Assembly: GCA_013368375.1 (NCBI GenBank)
Contig: JAACJP010000006.1
Coordinates: 310,001-374,000, forward strand
Direction of reading: 5' to 3'
Length of the DNA stretch: 64,000 bases
Origin: Tricholomella constricta
Taxonomy: Eukaryota > Basidiomycota > Agaricomycetes > Agaricales > Lyophyllaceae
Shown: piece by piece, positions 1-18,700 of the stretch
Layout: every line of letters begins with the position of its first letter
Position numbering within the stretch: position 1 is the first letter of the stretch
Position numbers and translations under genes: made by a program
Notes under the pieces: generated by a model
The model's database searches: none
What the model saw: only the letters and a program-made list of their open reading frames with translations
What the model was told of the DNA's origin: nothing

Positions 1-1535
<1,535 letters not shown>

Positions 1536-1906
1536 ACTTTAGTAACGCAACTTGTATTAGATAGACCTACAGTCATAATTAGAGCAGTCTTGGTATTTCT
1601 GTGAATCGGGATGAGGAAAGAGATTTGGTCTTTTGTGCCTTGCAGTCCCCAAAGCGGTGTACGTTACTTAATTTGTATTAAAAGCAGGGGCTGCAACGCA
1701 GGCAAGACGATCGGTGAGCGGGCGGATGCGGCGGTCCGGGCTGGTGAGTGCATCTGATACGCCGGGCAATGACATATCAAACCAGGTGGAAAATGATATT
1801 CAGCTGTTGGAGAACAGTTCTGCGGACGTATGGAACCTTTCCGAAGCCTTTTAAACCCAGGCTGTTCTCCAGAACGCCTGTCCCCTCTTTTCCCCGCACG
1901 ATTCAC
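1536..1906. other. Intergenic: GH47 3' UTR and glycerol kinase promoter
   Basis: The 371 bp between two same-direction genes hold no convincing coding sequence. An open stretch in frame with the glycerol kinase start runs upstream from 1748, but its translation shows no kinase-like features, so ATG 1907 is taken as the start. Confidence 0.5.
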
Positions 1907-4011
<2,105 letters not shown>

Positions 4012-4407
4012 GTCTTTGAGTCGTAAGGTTACAGAGTATTATTCCGTTTCATCGTTGTACTTTGGAAAGAGCTCGAGGCTCCTGTATTCTGTCGATATAA
4101 TCTTGGACAATCTAACAAGCAACATTTTTGTAACTGTGTATTTTTCAAACTCCTGAGTGATAGGCTAAGTTGGACACAGTCGGACGTTCGCTGAGTTTCA
4201 TTTCCCGGAGCGAACGGGCCGCGACAGCAGGGTACGCCAAAGAATGGTAAACAAAGACTACTTTGCTGAACTCTATTTTCCGATCACACCAACAGAAACT
4301 TTCAAGTTACCTGAACCTTAGGTATGTTGCCGTGCAGCCCTTTCAGTCATTATCTCAGCTAAACCGCCTCTCCCAGTCACCTTCTGACTCATTCCCAATT
4401 CACAACA
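4012..4407. other. Intergenic: promoter of RPS20
   Basis: Holds the GUT1 3' UTR and the uS10 promoter. A pyrimidine-rich stretch precedes the RPS20 ATG (about 4361-4407), as is common in ribosomal protein genes. No other feature seen. Confidence 0.5.
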
Positions 4408-4973
4408 ATGAGTTACGTCGCTAAGGGTGAAAAAGAATACGATGCTACCGGTGCCCCCGTGCCCGGTGCCAAGATCCACAAAATCAGGATTACCTTGACC
4501 AGCAGCAACGTCAAGAACCTCGAAAAGTGTGCGTTCAACTGGCCATCCAATTATTTATCCAATTTGCGGCTTGCTGAGATGAGGATTTGCGATAGTCTCG
4601 ACCGACCTCATCAACCGGGCCAAGGACAAGCAGCTCCGCGTCAAGGGTCCCGTCCGGCTCCCTACCAAGGTCCTTAAGATCACCATGCGCAAAACTGTGA
4701 GTGCCGATGTATTTCTGTTGGTCCGAATTCATTTTTGACGTCCTTGGGTGTCTGTAGCCTTGCGGAGAGGGTTCCAAGACCTGGGACTGCTTCGAGCTCA
4801 AGGTGCACAAGCGCTTGATCGACCTTCACTCCTCCAGCGAGATTGTCAAGCAGATTGTAAGTCTCGCAAATATTCCTTATCTGCGCTTCTTGCGTGTCTG
4901 ACATGCGTTGGAATTGCAGACCAGCATCAGCTTGGAGCCTGGTGTCGAGGTTGAGGTTACCATCTCTACTTAG
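4408..4973 (+). CDS. RPS20: 40S ribosomal protein S20 (uS10)
   Basis: Small-subunit ribosomal protein of the uS10 family, part of the 40S head. Spliced exons read [20 protein letters not shown], then [68 protein letters not shown] and a last exon ending VEVEVTIST before TAG 4971-4973. This gives about 120 residues, the normal length. Introns at roughly 4528-4592, 4697-4757 and 4858-4919 separate the pieces. The [11 protein letters not shown] segment is the classic uS10 signature. It converges with DBP9, whose stop is about 235 bp downstream on the other strand. High expression is expected for the family but not shown by the sequence. Confidence 0.96.
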
Positions 4974-5207
4974 ACGTCCATTTTCATACACAATATATGC
5001 ATGATGATGACCTTGAAGAATAATCTTTTGAATGTTAGTCAGAAAAAAATGGCCGCCCCATGAAGGACGTGTAGTGTGCATTGCGGGTGCAAGAACGTTA
5101 TTTTTTGTAGACTCTGGTTTCACACCAACAACGTTCATCATAAGGAGGCCCGAGACAGGTGGAGGTTGCTACACCCAGTCGCCTGATAACAAGCAAATTT
5201 ACAACGT

Positions 5208-7567
5208 CTATCGACCGAACTTCTTCAGAGGATCTGACTTCTTTTTGCCGCCACGGCCACCACTCGCCCCGCCGCGTCCACCCCGTCCTCGACCCCTTCC
5301 ACGGCCCCGCGCGTTGTTGTCTTTCTTGAAAGGCACGAATCCAGGTTTAGTGGTATCTGTATCCATTTCAGCCCCGGGAACAGGGGCAATTCTCGGCAGC
5401 ATGTATTTCGGGACATGTTTCATGTGCGACTGGACCCTGGTCGGATGGAGCGGCTTGTCGTGCCGCAAGAACTCGAGGTCGAGTGGATTGTCCTCGAAAT
5501 GTGCCTACAAATATCCACCGTCAACCAACCAGCCAACTCCAGAACGCCGCACAGGTCGCCCACCTTGAGTTTATCCGAATTCAAAATCTCTGTCTTCAAC
5601 TCCTTAATCCTTGCCTCCTTGATCGCACTTCTCGTTACACTTCTCAACGCATCCTCCATCCGATACCGGAACGCCTCCACCTGCTTCATATCGAACTTAT
5701 ACTCTTTGATTTTGCTCCCACGTGCGCCCTGCTCCTTTTCGATTTTCGCAAACACGCCCTCGTCGCCCTGCGCGCTCGGCACACACCCCACCACCTTGTT
5801 CTTTCCCCACAGATGCTCGGGCACGACAAGCGACAAAGCCATACCTGTGCGTCCCGCGCGCGCGGTCCGCCCGACGCGGTGCGTGTACGCCCGTGATGAG
5901 GTTGGAAGGTCGAAGTTCAGCACGCATGCGACGTCGACAAAGTCCACCCCGCGCGTCACGCCGTACTCCTTGTCCCCGTTCTTGCGGTGCTTTCGCTTAC
6001 GGGACTTGGAGTTGCCCTCGGGTGCGGGTGAGCCGGCAGTGCGTTTGCGCTTCCGTGAGGAAGAGGAGGTGGAGGCTTTTGAATCGTCGGTAGGGGCGGT
6101 GGAGGGGGGCTCGCGCTGGGTAGAGGTGACTGGGGAGGGGTAAGCTTAAGAAATCGGGGGGAGACGAAATGCGACCCACATTCTTCGGCGGCCGCTTCAT
6201 CGCCTGCATCGTCCTCGGCATCGTCCTCGTCCTCCTTGTCGGAGTCTTGCTCTACGGCCCCGCTTTCGTCTGTTGCAATGATATAATCATAGACCCCCTT
6301 GTTGAATTCCTGTACGGTATGGTATCTTGAAGTGCCATCAACAAAGTCGAACAGCACATCAAGCAAGGATAACATCAATAGATACCTTGAGTTGAGAGGT
6401 AATTCCGAGTTGAGAACACAGCTTTTGATGGAGAATTGCTCAAGGAAGAGTTTGAGGCGGTAGCTGCGATCGACATCATTGACGAAGAGAATGCATTTGC
6501 CCTTGATGAGCTTGAGTTTTAGGATGACATAGGTAAGGAGGAATTTGTCGACTTCTGAGCATCTACACAACAAATACGACCAACTTGAGCACGTATTTCA
6601 ATCGTCAGAGCGGGATTTTACGCACTGGACAGCGTATTGGCTAAGATGCGCAGCCTCATCCTCGTCCTCTTCGAGTTTAAGGATAGCCTGGGCATAATTT
6701 CAGCATGGAGAACTAACGGCACAGGATTTCTGACAACGCACTGGGTTGCGCAGAGTTAACCCTTTGAGGAGCTCAACGTCTTCTGTCATGGTAGCGCTCA
6801 TTAAGAAAGACTGATGGACTTTTGGGAGGAAGGAGCCATTGAATATCTGGCGGATGTCTTCGTCGTGTCCATATGAAAGAATGAGGTCGGCTTCATCGAT
6901 GACGAGAGAATCGAGGGATGATATTGAGAGCGCCTGCGAGCTATGAATGAGGATCTCAGAACGGCGTGAAGTGGCGCACCTTGGATTGCAGCAATGATAA
7001 AGCTCGTGAGGGAGTTGCAATGACAATGTCTGGTTTATCAGAGAGGAGCGTTCTGGACGGTCAAACATGAGATAAATTGAGGATCCTGAGATAGATTGTT
7101 ACGCACCGTTGAAGATGTGTTGTAGTTCCAGTCGACACATTAGATATAGCGACATCGGATTCGCAGTAAGCCAAAAGACTCCGTAAATAGGCGGATACTT
7201 GTTCAGATAATTCGCGAGTGGGTACCAGGATGAGCGCACGCGTTGCTTGCCGGGATGGATCCTCAGCATCTAAGGACTAGGAAAACATCAGTCAGAGCAA
7301 CCAAGCTGAGCTTCGAGATGGTCATACGCTCTTGGCACTGAGGATCTTTTGTACGATGGGAACGCAGTATGCGGCAGTTTTTCCACTTCCTGTGCGAGCA
7401 CGAGCAAGGATGTCGCGGCTTTCGAGTGCGAGGGGGATAGCCTTTGCCTGGACAAGTGTGGGACGGGCAAAGCCAGAGTCTGCAAGGGCTCGTAGGAGTC
7501 GGGCATCTAGAAGATGAGAGAAGGAGGCAAAGGTAGCCTTTTGGTCGACCAGACGAGCTTCGGCCAT
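5208..7567 (-). CDS. DBP9: ATP-dependent RNA helicase Dbp9 (DDX56 type)
   Basis: Nucleolar DEAD-box helicase of the Dbp9/DDX56 group, required for 60S ribosomal subunit assembly. From the start at 7567 it shows a Q motif ([18 protein letters not shown]), motif I ARTGSGKT, motif II DEAD within [17 protein letters not shown] (the SYGHDEDI tail is typical of Dbp9), motif III SAT, the helicase C segment [20 protein letters not shown], and motif [12 protein letters not shown]. An acidic insert (about 6190-6270) follows the RT-loop region IIATDESG, and the C-terminus is an RG/GGR-rich basic tail ending [12 protein letters not shown]. Several introns are present. The start was chosen because [16 protein letters not shown] leads directly into the Q motif. 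Its ATG is only 51 bp from that of the divergent ZNHIT2 gene, so the two probably share a promoter. Confidence 0.93.
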
Positions 7568-7618
7568 GGCTGCTACAGCTAGGTCCTCGATCGAAAATAT
7601 CGGCGGACTTTGAATCTC

Positions 7619-9139
7619 ATGTCTGTTCAAGCCAACTCCCTCATCCCCGGCGACAAGGTGACATGCAGACTGTGAGCACACTGTAAATCTCTCGTATGCA
7701 TTTTAATTACAACCATTTTACAGATGCGGGCGGCAGTTCGCTAAATACAACTGCTCGACATGCAACGTCGCCTACTGTTCTCTGACTTGCTTCCGCTCCG
7801 AAGTGCGTGATCAGTCATCTCTGGACAAAGTACGCCAACGCTAATCGATCGCGTTTGTATTCGTGGTCAGGCTCACTCCCAATGCTCAGAGACATTTTAT
7901 AGGAAGGAAATTGAGCGCGAAATACAGTCAGAACCGTCCAAGACACCCCAGGAGCGCATGCAGATGATGGGACTGCTCAAGAAGTTCGAGGAGGAGAATC
8001 AACAGGGCGCATCGGGTGGACTGGAGTCGGATGATGACGACGACGGTGAAGACCTTGCAGAGCGGTTTCAGGGCATTGACTTGGGTACGAACCTTTTGCC
8101 TTTTGCCTAAGCCGGAGAACTCAAGGCTGAGAGCAGAATCTGCATCTGCCGCTGATCTCTGGTCGAAACTTAAACCTGCAGAGCAGGAGCAGTTTCTCAA
8201 ACTCATGGAGGACCCGGCCAGTGGGCTTGCGCAACAACTTTTGGCAAGCGAGGAGTTGGAGAATGAGCGACGCGAGCCATGGTGGGACGCGCCTTTAGTA
8301 GAAACCCAGGAGATCTCGCCTGCGCGTCGTTATGGAACTAAACCCGACGTGATCAACGTTCCAGCCGCCATGGTACAACCTATATCAAAGGGACCACCAC
8401 TATGTTATAATATGTGCGCACTTTGGTGCGTGCTAATCGTTTCCAAGTGCTTCTATTCGGCTCATATCCTTACAAGTATCGCGTATGCCTTTACAACTCG
8501 ACATTTCTCCGTCTCTCCACTTTCAACTCTGAGGCCAGAGGATGTTGACTTCGAGGAGGCCAGGAGCGTAATCTCGCAACTCGTACCCTTCTTGACAGAC
8601 CGTAATTCAAAGACGCTTTATTCAAACCTATCTAGCCTTACCACAGATATATGGTCTCGGTTCAAACCAGTACGTTTACCACATCGCGAAACGATACTCC
8701 CTCTGACGGTTCTTACTTCAAGGGCCAAATCAACTCTGAATTATTCGCTCTGCTCCTACGGGACACAGCGCACCTTCTTCGACCACTGCCAGTAACAATT
8801 CTTCCCACAGAGTCTCCCCAAGCTCAAGGTGACTTTGACACGAGCTCACATCCACACCGTGATACAGTCCTCGTGGTCTCGGATCTCACAAAGTTGTTTG
8901 AAATACGCGCAGACGGAACATGGAAGCTGAATTATGTCACACACAAGCTACTCTTCTATGCAGCGCACATCCTTTCCATCCCATCTCCCATCCTACGTGC
9001 GCTCTCGGCAGAGCTGTTGGAGAAAGCGACGACGTATGAGGTCAGAGGTGCCGATGATGTTGCAATCAAGGCGGAATCGGGGCCTGTTGCCGACCGGAGA
9101 AAACCTGAGGCGAGGACAGCTATCATTGAGGAGATCTAG
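7619..9139 (+). CDS. HIT-type zinc finger protein, ZNHIT2-like
   Basis: The first three exons (ATG 7619; introns about 7672-7723 and 7804-7870) encode [20 protein letters not shown] followed by a zf-HIT pattern: CRLC, CSTC, YCSLTC and HSQC, with the spacing of the HIT zinc finger. A long acidic and helical C-terminal part follows, including [19 protein letters not shown] and [17 protein letters not shown], ending ARTAIIEEI before TAG at 9137-9139. The domain order and length match ZNHIT2, a factor linked in other eukaryotes to the R2TP chaperone and U5 snRNP assembly. That role is family knowledge, not visible here. Several introns fall between 8090 and 8740. Divergent from DBP9. Confidence 0.85.
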
Positions 9140-9745
9140 GAGTACCGTCGCAGTGACGATCAAGCTGATTACGAGCTGCAAGCAGTGCGCGAGGCGATCT
9201 TGGGTTCTGGGACCTGAATACCCATGATTCGGGACAATTTTGCTAGTCTGCGCCTGAGCCCAGACCACCGCGTAATCATTGACACTGTGCGCGAAGACTG
9301 CCACAGTGTATGATGTTATCCTTGATGTCATAATCAAGAATTTCCAGACCATGGCATGATGGAGATGACTGACATGGTCATCGGATCTGTGGAGAAATCT
9401 TGACACCAAGTATGAATGTCCTTCTGCCTCCTCTTCGCCTCCTGCCTCGTAGACTCGAATCGATCTTTCCTGCCAGCAGCTTTAATCAGTATCCATTGAA
9501 CGTTCGCCGAACTTGCTGGACATTGGTTCCGTTGAGGGACACATGACCGCGCGGGTACCCACTCAAGATTACACGTGATGCCAAAATTATGATGAGGACC
9601 CGGGCAGTCACTGCCATATGCCCCCAGCCATCGGACTTGCAAGCCACCATACTTAAGAACCACCATTTGAACAGGTGACAGTTGTCGTAGAATATAACGC
9701 CCCCGCCACATCTCCTCCCCTTCCTTCCCCCTTCCCTTTCCCGTC
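9140..9745. other. Intergenic region upstream of the zinc transporter
   Basis: About 600 bp without a supported gene. It contains the ZNHIT2 3' end and the promoter of the ZIP transporter, with a pyrimidine-rich tract (9711-9745) just before its ATG. Open frames here have no recognisable protein signature. Confidence 0.5.
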
Positions 9746-11204
9746 ATGTCCGACATCTTTGAAGAAGAAGCGCTGAATTGCGGTTCAGGCGGCGGCGCAG
9801 ACGACTTCTTTGGCCTACGCATTGCGTCTATCTTCGTCATTCTCGTCGGTTCTTCCGCGGGTGCGCTCTTCCCTGTTCTCGCGAGGCGTTCGTCGTGGCT
9901 TCATGTCCCTAAGGCTGTCTTTGAGTATGTATTTTCCCTTCTTCTTAAATATACATATCCACTTACGCTCTAGCCCGCGCCGTCAGCTTTGCAAAGTACT
10001 TTGGATCAGGTGTCATCGTGCGTATCATTCCCACTATATGTTTTTGACGATCTGACGGAGATCGCATACCTAGATTGCCACAGCCTTCATCCACCTGCTC
10101 GCCCCCGCCCTCGACGCCTTGTCATCGCCTTGTCTTGCCCCCGGATGGAGACAATATGTGAGTGCATCCAGTCATGATCGAGGCCCTGTCTCACTCTCGT
10201 ATCCCACACAGCCATATGCCCTCGCACTGTGCATGCTGAGCATTTTCTCGATCTTCCTCGTCGAGCTCATTGCATTCCGCTGGGGCACTGCAAAGCTCAA
10301 GAAACTCGGCGTCCACCATGGTATGCTTCTTGCTAGTTTGGGATGCCCATCATCTGATGTCTTTACCTCTAACAGACAACCACGGCCACAACCTTGGATC
10401 ACATGCTGCCCATGGGCCTGAGAGCGTGTACAATAACCAGTCTACGGCAGCAATAAGCGTTCCTAGACCAGTGGACGAGAAAAGCACCAGCAGCATGAGC
10501 GATCTCGAAGAGGGCAAACATTCACATTCGGACACCGTCATAAGCAGCCCTATCGCGCAGATCATCGGAATTGCGATTCTGGAGTTTGGTGTTGCACTAC
10601 ACAGGTGAGGCGAATTTTTTACGGCTGTGTACACATCGACTGACTCTCGGGGCGTAGTGTTCTGATCGGGCTGACCCTCGCTGTGGACGAGGACTTCAAA
10701 GTGCTCTTCGCGGTCCTTGTCTTCCATCGTGTGTAGTCCATCTTTGCTCTCCTTGCGCATGTCAAGCTAACTGTACTTGGTTTAGAAACATTCGAGGGAT
10801 TGGGTATTGGCTCGCGGCTTGCGTATATGCGCCTGCCCGCAAAATACAATTGGGTTCCTATCGCGGGTGCTGCGCTTTACGGGATCACAACGCCCATTGG
10901 CATTGCGGTCGGCCTGGGTGCTCGGGCAACGTACAACCCCGGAAGCACGACCGCCGCGATCGTGAGCGGCGTGCTAGACTCGGTGAGCGCCGGTATCCTG
11001 ATCTATACTGGTCTTGTAGAGGTATGTCCTGTGTTTTTCTTTTTTTGTTGGCATTTCTGATCGTGAGGGTGATTGCAGTTGCTGGCGCACGAGTTCCTGT
11101 TCAGTAAGGAGATGATGGATGGATCTAACAAGAAAATAGCATATGCGCTGGGGTCGATGCTCCTGGGCTGTGCCCTCATGTCGTTGCTGGGTCGCTGGGC
11201 GTAA
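9746..11204 (+). CDS. ZIP family zinc/iron permease (ZRT-like)
   Basis: Plasma-membrane-type ZIP transporter importing zinc. After ATG 9746 (MSDIFEEEALNCGSGGG) come predicted membrane segments IASIFVILVGSSAGALFPVL, a second around YFGSGVIIATAFIHLLAPAL, and a third around YALALCMLSIFSIFLVELIA. A cytosolic variable loop is rich in histidine (HHDNHGHNLGSHAAHG and HSH), as in ZRT1/ZRT2. The catalytic-like helices carry EFGVALHSVLIGL and, across an intron near 10730-10786, HQTFEGLGIG, the hallmark metal-binding motifs. The protein ends LLGRWA at 11204. About six short introns. Whether it is the high- or low-affinity type cannot be told. Confidence 0.93.
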
Positions 11205-11455
11205 AAGTGTGGAGAGTGATCCGTGTACTTGACAATGACATTTAAGCATTCAAGGGCGCCTTGTTGTACGATAGCTCGGAGTTAGATTTACACCGCATCC
11301 ATACCACATATACAATTCATTGCATGTTTGCTGCCTGTGCAGCGATACTTATGCATTGCCGGCTGGCCCGAGCCGATCATGCTTGACCGCGGGCCGCATC
11401 GGGCCGAAATTGAGAGGCGTCGGCCTAGATACCCGCTCTGACTTTCCTTACGACG

Positions 11456-12067
11456 ATGAGCACCACCAATGTGCCCGCCGGTGCATCCTCCACGTCAAAG
11501 AACAAGATGCCCCCAGGAATGGTGATGGGGCCGGACGGCAAACCATGCAAAATCTGCACCGCGTTCCGTAACTGGCGTCCTGGGACGACGTCGGGGATCG
11601 AGGGGAATGAGAGGGGACGCGCAGGTGGGGGCGGGCACCGCTCGGCAGCGGCCATGATGGCTGCGCTTGCTTCAGGGACTGCGAGTGAAAAAACGAATGC
11701 AGTGGCGCGCATAGACGGCCCGCCGCCGAATTGCCCACCTGACGTGGAGCAGCTGGGACGGGCGACGTGGACGTTCCTGCATACGACGGCGGCGTACTAC
11801 CCTGAGCGGCCTTCGCCGACGCAGCGCGCGAATATGCTGATGCTGCTGCGCTCGCTGCCGGTGCTGTACCCGTGTACGAACTGCGCGGACGATTTTGGGG
11901 AGGACATGAAGACACACCCGCCGGATGTGAGTGGGAGGGTGGGACTGAGCCGGTGGTTGTGTGAGAGGCATAATGAGGTGAACGAGAAGCTGGGAAAGGA
12001 GAGGTTTGATTGTGCAAAGACGGACGAGAGATGGAAGGATGGGCCGGAGGATGGGAGATGCGATTAG
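11456..12067 (+). CDS. ERV1: FAD-linked sulfhydryl oxidase Erv1
   Basis: Single-exon, 203-residue protein of the ERV/ALR family. Erv1 reoxidises Mia40 in the mitochondrial intermembrane space, driving import of CX9C and CX3C proteins. Visible are an N-terminal CKIC shuttle pair at about residues 33-36, the FAD-binding helix GRATWTFLHTTAAYYPERP, the catalytic YPCTNC pair, and HNEVNEKLGKERFDC near the C-terminus with the structural cysteine. The shuttle CxxC near the N-terminus favours Erv1 over the ER paralogue Erv2, which has a membrane anchor instead. Length fits. It lies just upstream of the GH47 gene, 53 bp from its ATG. COX23, one of the CX9C substrates of this pathway type, is also in the window at 30.4 kb but not linked. 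Confidence 0.93.
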   Translation: MSTTNVPAGASSTSKNKMPPGMVMGPDGKPCKICTAFRNWRPGTTSGIEGNERGRAGGGGHRSAAAMMAALASGTASEKTNAVARIDGPPPNCPPDVEQLGRATWTFLHTTAAYYPERPSPTQRANMLMLLRSLPVLYPCTNCADDFGEDMKTHPPDVSGRVGLSRWLCERHNEVNEKLGKERFDCAKTDERWKDGPEDGRCD

Positions 12068-12120
12068 ACTACTAATACTATATCCGCACTATTGCAATCA
12101 AATCAACCACTCACCACAAC

Positions 12121-14515
<2,395 letters not shown>

Positions 14516-14802
14516 TAGATGTGACGCTTTCCTTGTACACTGTTGTTGAACATAGAGTACCCCTGCTACGAATGTGAGCCCTCGTAAAACGTTGCGATTT
14601 ATTGCATATAGGCCGTTCGTGCTCAATATCCGATGCCGTTGCAGGAACAAAGAAGAGCGGACGCAGGAGTTGGGCGGATTACACTGGTATTACAACGGGT
14701 AACAATACATACGAGATAGTACCGAAGCTTCCCAGGTTGCTTTTGCACCACATGAGCGCTGGGCTATGGGTACCCAGGAAGTGGCGGATATCGTGCATCG
14801 CA

Positions 14803-15505
14803 TCACGCGATATCGAGGTTCTCAGGCATGTGGAGCTTATGGACGCTCCAGGTCCCGTTCTCCTGCCGCCATAGCGCCGGCTCGAATGCGCCGTGTTCGA
14901 GCGTGAGCTCGCCTGCGTCGATAGCGCGGTGGATGGCCCGCATGGCTGGGAACACGGAGACGCAATGTTGATGGCTCATGAGGAACCGCCAGGTACTGGT
15001 ATAGGGGTGCTCAAGCGAGTCTTTGAGGAAGCTTTGATGGTGGTCCAGGGGGTCCTTTTTGGATGGCGCTTTGGAGTGGGTAGCGCGGCGAATGACGACC
15101 TCAATGGTGCGGGTGGTGGTGCGGAGGCGGAACGGGAGCTCGTGGAGGAAGAAGGGGAGGGTGGTGGTGACGAACAGGGAGTAGGAAGCAAAGACGACGG
15201 CGAGGTCCTGTACGATGATGAGGGCGCTCCAGATGGACAAAGAGAGTGGGTAATCGCGGAACCGAAGGGCAGTAACTATGAGTAGAAAGGCGATAGTGAA
15301 GGAGAGAGTAGTGTTTATTGTGAGGGAGCGGTAGAATGCACGTCTGTGGGTCAACATGTCAGTGGTTGAAGTCAACGAGGATATTATTCTGCGCGTACCG
15401 TTTAAGCTGGCACGACGACCGATCGAGATGGATGATGAAGCCGGTGTGGCGTAAGTCGTCATGCTTGGTGAGGATTTGGGCTAGCGCAAGCTGTGGCGGA
15501 ATCAT
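14803..15505 (-). CDS. Small multi-pass membrane protein of unknown function
   Basis: Not recognised. Two exons joined by a 55-nt intron (15344-15398, GTACGC to ACAG). Exon 1 starts MIPPQLALAQILTKHDDLRH and exon 2 begins RAFYRSLTINTTLSFTIAFL. Splicing restores one frame of 215 residues, whereas reading through the intron would force a different N-terminus. Hydrophobic segments TLSFTIAFLLIVTALRF and LSIWSALIIVQDLAVVFASY suggest two or three membrane passes, followed by a basic linker and a C-terminal domain with MSHQHCVSVFPAMRAIHRAI. The ATG at 15505 is the first in frame after a stop, so the N-terminus could extend through another intron. It lies in divergent orientation 224 bp from the AP-1 gamma start. 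Confidence 0.65.
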
Positions 15506-15729
15506 GGTGGGCGTTGAGAAGAGAAAGCGAAATTTGACAAGGGCAAGAATAAAGCCATCACGGTGGCACACTGTCTGTCAGGCTCAGCCATGCTGGATGC
15601 GCGCCTCCAAGTCATCACCGTCACGCGTCCACAGCCGTCACGCTGTCGAGTCACGCTGCTTGGCACCGTCAGAGCCAGTGACCTCGACTATCCCCTCCAC
15701 ACGCCGTCCGACTACCAGATAACGGCCAG

Positions 15730-18700
15730 ATGGTCCACCACAATCTCAAATGTAAGCATACCACCCTTGCTGTGTGCGACATCTCAACTCAGTGTGCCTC
15801 TAGCCCTCATCAAAGGCATCCGCTCCTGCAAGGTATGCTGCCCTCTTACTCCGAAATTCTTTCTTTTTGACATATCGCAATGTGTTCAGACTGTCGCCGA
15901 TGAGCGTGCTCTCATCCAGCAGGAGTCCGCCGCCATCCGCGCCTCCTTCCGCGAGGAGGACTCCTTCCAGCGGCATAACAACATCGCGAAGCTGCTCTAT
16001 ATCCATATGCTTGGCTCGCCCGCCCACTTCGGCCAGATCGAATGTCTAAAGCTCGTCGCCAGCCCCCGCTTCTCGGATAAGCGCCTCGGATACCTGGGCA
16101 TCATGCTCCTGCTCGACGAAAACCAGGAGGTCCTGACCCTTGTCACTAATTCGCTCAAGAAGTGCGTATCTCGTGTCATCCGACGCCTCGTCCTCGTCAA
16201 CTCATTGCGCGCAGTGATATGAACCACTCGAACATGTATGCTGTGGGCCTGGCGCTCTGCACCTTTGCAAATATCGCGTCGGAGGAGATGTCGCGAGATC
16301 TGGCGAACGAGATCGAGAAGCTGCTCGGGTCCAGCAACACTTATATTCGGAAAAAGGTCCGTTCCCAGGTCCCTCTTCTACCCGTGAATGTCGTTTCATT
16401 GGCTGGAATAGGCAGCGCTGTGCGCCCTCCGCGTCATCAAAAAGGTCCCTGATATAACAGACCATTTCACGAACAAGGCCAAGAACCTCCTTACCGACCG
16501 CAATCACGGCGTCCTCCTCTCTTCTATAACCCTTGTCACCGAGATGTGTCAGATTGATCCTGGGGTGCTCGAGGAGTTCCGCAATGTGCGTCATTTTGAC
16601 TTTGAGTTCAGACAATACGGCTTTTCTAAGTCCGATCGCTGAATAGGCCGTCCCGTTACTGGTGCGGAACCTCAAGTCACTGGTCACTACCGGATACAGC
16701 CCGGAACACGACGTCTCGGGTATCACAGATCCGTTTTTGCAGGTCAAGATCTTGCGCCTCTTGCGCCTGCTAGGGAGGGCGGACCAGCAGGCGAGCGAAA
16801 CGATGAACGATATCTTGGCCCAGGTACGTCTGGCACTGTAGCTTTAAAAATGCCATCGTGAATTTGCTTACACGAAGCGTCGGGTGATGTCAGGTCGCAA
16901 CAAACACGGACTCGACAAAGAACGTAGGGAACTCGATACTGTACGAGACGGTCCTAACGGTGCTCGAGATCGAGGCGGACACAGGGCTGCGCGTCATGGC
17001 AATCAACATCCTTGGTAAATTCCTGAGCAACCGCGACAACAACATCCGGTGTGTGTCCCAGACGCGACATCTCTGATATTTGTTGATTTCAATTTGACGC
17101 CAGCTACGTCGCGTTAAACACGCTCAACAAGGTTGTCTCGATGGACACGAACGCCGTACAGCGCCACCGCAACATTATCCTCGACTGTCTGCGCGACGGC
17201 GACATCTCCATCCGCCGCCGCGCGCTCGAGCTCTCATATGCCCTTATCAATGAGCAGAACGTCCGCGTCCTCATACGTGAACTCCTCGCCTTCCTCGAAG
17301 TCGCGGACGACGAGTTCAAGCTCGGCATGACTACCCAGATCTGCCTCGCTGCTGAGCGCTTTGCCCCAAACAGGAGATGGCACATCGATACGGTGCTCAG
17401 GGTGCTCAAGCTGGTGCGCCACTCGCGAAACTAGAGTCTTGACCAGAGTCTTACTTTTCTTCTATATCTTTGGTAGGCTGGCAACTATGTGCGGGAGGAG
17501 ATTCTGTCGGCGTTCATCCGCCTTGTAGCCCATACCCCCGAACTGCAGGCCTACACTGCGTCGAAGCTCTACACCGCGCTCAAGCAGGATATTTCGCAGG
17601 AGTCGCTCACCCTTGCCGCCACCTGGATTATCGGCGAGTACAGCGAGATCTTGCTGGAGGGTGGCTTTGTCGACGAGGAACACCCCAAACCTGTGCGTTC
17701 TTTTTTCATTTCCAGCTCGTGAATGTCATTACAACTTGTATGATTTGTTTATGCAGGCGAGCGACAAAGACCTCGTCGAGCTGCTGATTTCCATTATCGA
17801 CTCGCCTTATGCGAACTACCTCACCAAGCAGTTCGTCCTCGCCGCCATCACCAAGATTTCTTCACGATCTACGACTTCGCACGCCGAACAGGAACGCATT
17901 CAGGAGCTTCTTGCGAAATACACGACGAGCCCGGAACTAGAGCTTCAGCAGCGCGCGGTGGAGTTTGCTAGTTTGTTCAATTTGGGTGAACTGAGAGAGG
18001 GCGTACTGGAACGGATGCCACCGCCCGAGCTTAAGGCGACGGTAATGGGTGTTGGTAAGTGCTTTGACCTCACTACAGAGAAGAAATAGCATTTCTGACA
18101 CTTGACTATAAACAGTCAGCGAAAATAAGCCGGTAGGATCAACACAATCCAAAGATGTATGTCGCATCCTGACTTTGTATCCCTGATGTCGGGCCTAACC
18201 TTGTCATTTCTGTCTTAGGGCGATCTCCTGGGCGACGAGATTGTAGCAACACCAGATCTCACCACGTCTGCCGCCACTCCCAACAACCATGACCTCCTCG
18301 CAGAGATCTTCGGCTCGTCGTCTGCCACATCCACCGCTTCCTCCCCCGCGCCGACACCACGCACCACCGTCGACGACATCCTCGGCCTCTTCGGCTCTAA
18401 CGCCACCCTCAACCCCAATACCTCCACATCCCCGATCCCAGCCTTCTCAACCCCAGCCGTGACATCGGCGTTCTCACTCCCCCAGTCGCAGGCGCAGTCG
18501 CCGCCACCGGCGCCTGCGGCACCACAGCCGAAGCTCACGGCATACACAGCATACGAGAAGAACGAGCTCAAGGTGACGCTGACGCCGCAGACGAGTGCGG
18601 CGAAGCCCGGTGTGGTGATGATCCTTGCACGCTTCCAAGTGGCTGGCGCGAACGCGGCGGCGGGGCTCAATTTCCAGGCTGCTGTGCCCAAAGTGCGTTT

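Noticed and set aside
15344..15462. Alternative N-terminus of the 14.8-15.5 kb membrane protein by reading through the intron
   Set aside because: The spliced frame joins two coherent segments with good donor and acceptor; the read-through N-terminus is low in information.
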